Origin: Sinomonas atrocyanea | Lineage (GTDB): Bacteria; Actinomycetota; Actinomycetes; Actinomycetales; Micrococcaceae | Direction of reading: 5' to 3' | Length of the DNA: 64,000 bases | Assembly: GCF_001577305.1 (NCBI RefSeq) | Contig: NZ_CP014518.1 | Span: 2,232,001 to 2,296,000 of the forward strand | Part shown: positions 60,715 through 64,000 of the stretch, in pieces | Layout: every line of letters starts with the position of its first letter | Numbering within the stretch: position 1 is the first letter of the stretch | Program-made: the position numbers and the translations under genes | The notes under the pieces: generated by a model | Told to the model about the DNA's origin: nothing | What the model saw: only the letters and a program-made list of their open reading frames with translations | Databases searched by the model: none

Positions 60715-62544
60715 TCACCCACTGCCCCGTGGGCCACGACCCGTAGGGCGTCGTGGCCCACGGGGCGCCCCCGGGCCCAATCCGTACGCGGAGGCCGCGG
60801 CCCCGCGGGCGCAGTCCGCGGGGCCTCGCACGAGCCGGAGGGCCGCGCGCCGGCCTGCCGGTGAGAAGGCCGCCCACAGGAAGGCGGCGTTGGCCGCGGA
60901 CATGACCGCCATCGCTCCGGCCCCGACCAGGCCTTCCGGCCAGGCCAGGGCGGCGCCCGGAAGCGAGGCGAGGAGGCGCGCGATGGCGGCGATCGACTGG
61001 GCTGCCGCACCGCCGATCGCCGTGCACACGAGCGCGAGGGGCTGGCACCAGGTGCACGTGGCCAGGGCCAGCGTTCCGGCCACGGTCACGATCGGGACGA
61101 AGGGCGACACGGCGATGTTGGCAGCGAGGGACAGGGTCAGGAACGAGGGCTGGATGAGCACGATGAGCGGCCCGCACATCAGCTGGGCTGACAGGGGCAC
61201 GGCGACGGCCACGGCGAGCCACGCGGGCATGCGCGCGGCGAGCATGCTGGTGAGGGGCGCACCGAACAGCGCGATCCCGAGGGTGGCCGAGACCGAGAGC
61301 AGGAAGCCCATGCTCAGGGCGAGGTCCGGTTGGAGCAGGACGAGGACGAGGATGGCCCCGGACAGCGCGGAGCAGCTCCTCCCGGCCCTGCCACTGATGA
61401 GGGCTACGAGGCCGACGGCGCCCATGGCGGCCGCCCGCAGGACGCTCGGCTCGGGCCCGACCACGAACGCGATGGCCGCGAGGACCAGGCAGCTGGCGCA
61501 CGACGCCGCCGCCCGCGGTGCACGGGCGGCACGCAGGGCCAGGAGCACACTGGCCGAGAGAAGAGTGAAGTTTGCTCCGCTCACGGCGGTGAGGTGTCCC
61601 AGCCCCACCTGGCGCATGGCGTCCTCGAGCTCCTGCGGCAGGTCCGCCGTGTCCCCGACGGCCATGCCAGGCAGGAGGCCCGCGGCGTCCTGCCAGAGCC
61701 ACCCGCTCGAGGCACGCAGTGCACCCTTGACGTCCCCCACCAGCAGGCCAGCGGGATTCCCGCCGACGACGCGCGGGCGGGACGCGGCACTCAGCAGGGC
61801 CGGGCTTCCCGGCCGCGCTGCGGGGACGACTCGGCCAGCCACCTCGACGGTCGTGCCCGGGCGGAGTCGGCCGACCTCGTTGCCGCCGACGAGGCGGACC
61901 GCGGAGGATGCCGCGAAGCTGCGCCCGGCGTCGGTGGCGCGCAGGATTCTCCCCTCCGCGGTGAAGCGCGGCTCCGCCCCGAACCTGCTCGGACCCCGCA
62001 GCGGGGTCGGTGCGGCCACGACCTCGACGGTCGCCACCGTGCTGCCGCCGTGGGCCAGCAGCTCGCCCACGGGTCCCGCGCGCTCTGCTGCCCCGTGGCC
62101 GGCGGCCGCGGCGAGGCCCGCGGCGGCCGCCAGGCAGGAGCAGGCAGCGAGGACCGCGACCCCTGCCGCGCCGGCCTGAGTCGGGCAGGCGCCACGGTGC
62201 GGGCTTGAGCGACGCCCTGCCAGCCTGCGCAGGGCGAGCGCCAGGGTCGCCGCCGCGGCGGCCCCGGCCAGGCAGCACGCGAGGAGGACCGCCAGGAGAC
62301 CCGGCGCCACTGCGAACGGGCCCACCGCGGCCCCGAGCCACGCCGCCGCGCCCAGCGGGACGAGCCTGAGGTCCCTCCAGCGGCCGGCGGCCGCGACGGG
62401 AGGGGCCGGATCCACGCTCCACCAGTCAGAGGCGAGCGCCCGGAGGCGCCCCGCCCGGACGTCGGGTCCTGCTGGCCGCTCCCCTGACGGTCCCTCCACG
62501 GCGGCAGCGCGGTAGCGGTCCCAGGCGCCGCGACGGGAGCTCAT
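60715..62544 (-). CDS. comEC: ComEC/Rec2 DNA-uptake channel, C-terminus replaced by island sequence
   Basis: A 609-residue competence channel with the actinobacterial layout: about 10 membrane helices, an OB-like segment (about 155-225) and the competence domain with GLLPGMAVGD and GLGHLTAVSGANF. It has no C-terminal metallo-beta-lactamase domain. It would move single-stranded DNA across the membrane. After RGAAASAYGLGPG the last 17 residues (APRGPRRPTGRGPRGSG) are encoded by island DNA and a terminator hairpin; the original end, ARRGRVDR, is stranded beside holA. The start overlaps the comEA stop by 4 bases. Confidence 0.88.
   Translation of the reverse strand: MSSRRGAWDRYRAAAVEGPSGERPAGPDVRAGRLRALASDWWSVDPAPPVAAAGRWRDLRLVPLGAAAWLGAAVGPFAVAPGLLAVLLACCLAGAAAAATLALALRRLAGRRSSPHRGACPTQAGAAGVAVLAACSCLAAAAGLAAAAGHGAAERAGPVGELLAHGGSTVATVEVVAAPTPLRGPSRFGAEPRFTAEGRILRATDAGRSFAASSAVRLVGGNEVGRLRPGTTVEVAGRVVPAARPGSPALLSAASRPRVVGGNPAGLLVGDVKGALRASSGWLWQDAAGLLPGMAVGDTADLPQELEDAMRQVGLGHLTAVSGANFTLLSASVLLALRAARAPRAAASCASCLVLAAIAFVVGPEPSVLRAAAMGAVGLVALISGRAGRSCSALSGAILVLVLLQPDLALSMGFLLSVSATLGIALFGAPLTSMLAARMPAWLAVAVAVPLSAQLMCGPLIVLIQPSFLTLSLAANIAVSPFVPIVTVAGTLALATCTWCQPLALVCTAIGGAAAQSIAAIARLLASLPGAALAWPEGLVGAGAMAVMSAANAAFLWAAFSPAGRRAALRLVRGPADCARGAAASAYGLGPGAPRGPRRPTGRGPRGSG
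60724..60766 (-). terminator. Terminator hairpin inside the last codons of comEC
   Basis: A perfect 17-bp stem (60724-60740 with 60750-60766) with a 9-base loop lies just before the present comEC stop at 60715, directly next to the island-flanking repeat. It would end comEA-comEC transcription at the island border. Confidence 0.65.
60770..60807. repeat. Island-flanking direct repeat, comEC side (att-like)
   Basis: Matches 44128-44165 at 36 of 38 bases in the same orientation (mismatches at 60785 and 60789). It lies within comEC and encodes the GAAASAYGLGPG stretch. Confidence 0.7.
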
Positions 62545-63494
62545 CCGACCGTCACCAGCGGGAGCAGGGATTCGAGCATCTTCGGTCCGATCCCGCTCAC
62601 CGCGTCGAGGTCCTCGGGAGCTGTGAAGCGGCCGTGTGCCGTGCGGTAGTCGACGATGCGCTGGGCGAGGACCGGGCCGACGCGGGGAAGCGCTCCGAGG
62701 TCCTCGGCCGTCGCGGTGTTGAGGTCTACCTTGCCTGCCAGGCCGGAACCGCCGGCCGCGGCGCCACCAGTCTGGCGCGGCGCCGCCGCGCCCGGCGCGG
62801 CGGCGCCGCCGCCGCTGGCCTGCGCGTCCTCGGGGTCGCCGCGGAGGGGAACCTTGAGGCGCGTTCCGTCCTCCACCGGGGCGGCGAGATTGAGCCGGTC
62901 CAGGTCGGCCCCCGGCTTCGCGCCACCGGCCGCGGCGATGGCCTCGTGGACGCGCGCCCCCGGGGCGAGGCGGTAGACGCCCGGGGCAAGGACGGCCCCG
63001 GCGACGTGCACCGTCGGGCCATCATTCGCCGGCACCGGAGATCCCGACGGCGTCTGGGGTCCTGGAGCCCGCGGGTCCGCGCTCCCTGTGCGCGGGGGCG
63101 GCGCGTCGACCGGGACGGCGGTGGGCGCGGCCCCGTGGGCGATCCCCCACCAGCTGGCGCACGCTGCGGCGAGGAGCAGTGTCAGCACCGCGCCGAGCCG
63201 CACCGAGACGGCCAGCCTCGGACGGTCCTCCCGCCGCCGGGTCGGCGCATCGGCAGCCTGTCCGCGGGCGCTCCCGTGGGCGCCGCCAGGGTCTCCCGGC
63301 TCGGCGCCTGCTTCAGGGTCGGCCGCGGGGTCCGCCGCAGGGTCCGCGGGCTCGGCGGAGGCGGCCGCGTCGTCGGAGGCCCCCAGGTCGAGGAGGCCGG
63401 GCGGGGCGTCGTCCGGCGGGAAGAGCGCGTCCCAGCGGTGGGCAGCCGCCCGCCGCCTGCTGGTTCCCCTCCCCCATCCGCGCACGGTCTCCAC
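62541..63494 (-). CDS. comEA: ComEA-like DNA-binding protein
   Basis: A 317-residue competence DNA receptor. A long acidic Ala/Pro/Asp-rich cytoplasmic N-terminus (with ADPAADPAADPEAGAEP repeats) precedes one membrane helix (about 98-120), a Pro-rich linker, a SLBB domain (TVHVAGAVLAPGVYRL) and two C-terminal helix-hairpin-helix motifs (VDLNTATAEDLGALPRVGP and the following FTAPEDLDAVSGIG). It hands DNA to ComEC, whose start overlaps its stop. The start is GTG at 63494. Confidence 0.92.
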   Translation of the reverse strand: METVRGWGRGTSRRRAAAHRWDALFPPDDAPPGLLDLGASDDAAASAEPADPAADPAADPEAGAEPGDPGGAHGSARGQAADAPTRRREDRPRLAVSVRLGAVLTLLLAAACASWWGIAHGAAPTAVPVDAPPPRTGSADPRAPGPQTPSGSPVPANDGPTVHVAGAVLAPGVYRLAPGARVHEAIAAAGGAKPGADLDRLNLAAPVEDGTRLKVPLRGDPEDAQASGGGAAAPGAAAPRQTGGAAAGGSGLAGKVDLNTATAEDLGALPRVGPVLAQRIVDYRTAHGRFTAPEDLDAVSGIGPKMLESLLPLVTVG

Positions 63495-63608
63495 GCTGCC
63501 ACCGCTCGTGGCCAGCCCGCGGCGGCGGACGCGCTATGTGCACGACTCGCGGAGGGCGGCCCTGTGGAGGGCCAGTGACCGCCCGCGGCCGAGCGCCGCG
63601 ACGGCGGG

Positions 63609-64000
63609 CTAGGGTGGGGCCCCATCGGGCGGGAGGGACCGGCCCGCGGGTCCCGACACGACGACGGCCAGCACCCCGAGCCCCGTGTGCGCGGCGAGGA
63701 CTGCCGGCATGGCGGAGACCACCACGGCGTCCGGGGCCATGCCCACGTCCGTTGCGAGGGCCTGAGCGAACGATTCCGCCTCAGGCCGGTTCCCGAAGTA
63801 GTGCACGGCGAGGACTGCGGGCTCGTGGGCGGCCGCGCTGGTCACCGCGAGCTCCCGGAGCCGGGACACGGCTCGGGGCGCCGTGCGGACGCGCTCGAGC
63901 GGCGCGATCAGCCCGTCGCGCAGGGTCAGGATCGGCTTGATCGAGAGGACCGTCCCCACGAGCGATGCCGCGGCCCCGATCCGGCCGCCGCGGCGCAGCT
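63609..64000 (-). CDS. DegV-family fatty-acid-binding protein, C-terminal part
   Basis: The frame is open to the window edge. The visible 130 residues include LRRRGGRIGAAASLVGTVLSIKPILTLRDG, the ligand-site hallmark of DegV proteins, and the end segment VVSAMPAVLAAHTGLGVLAVVVSG. DegV (FakB-like) proteins bind fatty acids. The rest of the gene lies beyond 64000. Confidence 0.85.
   Translation of the reverse strand, partial: LRRGGRIGAAASLVGTVLSIKPILTLRDGLIAPLERVRTAPRAVSRLRELAVTSAAAHEPAVLAVHYFGNRPEAESFAQALATDVGMAPDAVVVSAMPAVLAAHTGLGVLAVVVSGPAGRSLPPDGAPP

Larger units (their letters stand above)
44166..60769. mobile_element. Putative 16.6-kb genomic island between holA and comEC
   Basis: The block carries only catabolic, transport and regulatory genes in the middle of a housekeeping cluster whose order (degV-comEA-comEC-holA-rpsT-lepA) is otherwise intact. 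It is bounded by a 38-bp direct repeat derived from comEC, and the true comEC end is stranded at the holA side. Inside are a duplicated SDR gene, truncated gene remnants and AT-richer spacers. No integrase or transposase is recognisable, so the mechanism of insertion is unknown. Confidence 0.65.

Noticed and set aside
44166..60769. An integrase, transposase or conjugation gene in the island
   Set aside because: I looked for tyrosine or serine recombinase, DDE transposase and relaxase motifs and saw none. The island call rests on the flanking repeat and broken gene order only.

Overview
The window is high-GC chromosomal DNA of an actinobacterium, most likely a member of the Micrococcaceae close to Arthrobacter or Sinomonas (the genus is an inference). 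The signs are the actinobacterial bc1-aa3 respiratory cluster with a ctaF subunit IV, the families DUF3043, DUF3054, DUF3097 and DUF2277, a stand-alone AsnC-type ligand domain, a CIRCE element before hrcA, and many leaderless genes in which a TANNNT -10 box lies 6-7 bases before the start codon.

Layout. 1-6.7 kb: 3' part of a UvrA-like ABC protein, DUF2277, an AarF/ABC1 kinase, and a VOC / YCII / ECF-sigma group. 6.8-17.9 kb: DUF3054, an AsnC-type domain protein, trpD, and the respiratory block ctaE-qcrC-qcrA-qcrB facing ctaC-ctaD-ctaF, with a GntR regulator between them and erpA beyond. 18-28 kb: M20 dipeptidase, DUF3043, pyrD, alpha/beta hydrolase, uppS, recO, leuA (preceded by a leucine-rich leader peptide) and an M13 endopeptidase. 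28-44 kb: the conserved housekeeping block LCP protein, era, CBS/CorC protein, ybeY, phoH, GerMN lipoprotein, rsmE, dnaJ, hrcA, DUF3097, DUF4870, hemW, lepA, rpsT, holA. 60.7-64 kb: comEC, comEA and the end of degV, which in many bacteria sit directly next to holA.

Between holA and comEC lies about 16.6 kb of catabolic and regulatory genes (about 44.17-60.77 kb). It is bounded by a 38-bp direct repeat with 2 mismatches. The repeat is a piece of the 3' end of comEC, and a second, orphan comEC 3' end ending in a stop is still attached to holA. I read this as a genomic island inserted into the end of comEC.

The island carries an L-idonate-5-dehydrogenase-like enzyme, a class I aminotransferase, an RraA-type aldolase, a 74-residue unknown protein, a Nac-like LysR regulator, a divergent 5-oxoprolinase-like trio (pxpABC family), two nearly identical copies of a YdfG-like SDR gene, an unknown tandem-HTH protein, gluconokinase, gluconate-5-dehydrogenase-like SDR, a D-2-hydroxyacid dehydrogenase, an MHS-type transporter and an unknown membrane protein. 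Four promoters in the island carry the same bipartite operator, ATA-N9-TAT, then exactly 13 bases, then (T/A)TAGGTCTT, with a -10-like box 30-32 bases after the start of the second element. This is the classical LysR geometry. It ties the aminotransferase-aldolase operon, the 74-residue gene, the pxpABC operon and the transporter-SDR operon into one candidate regulon. The inferred role is uptake and breakdown of a lactam or substituted glutamate to 2-oxo acids and then pyruvate-type products. A separate idonate/gluconate branch feeds 6-phosphogluconate.
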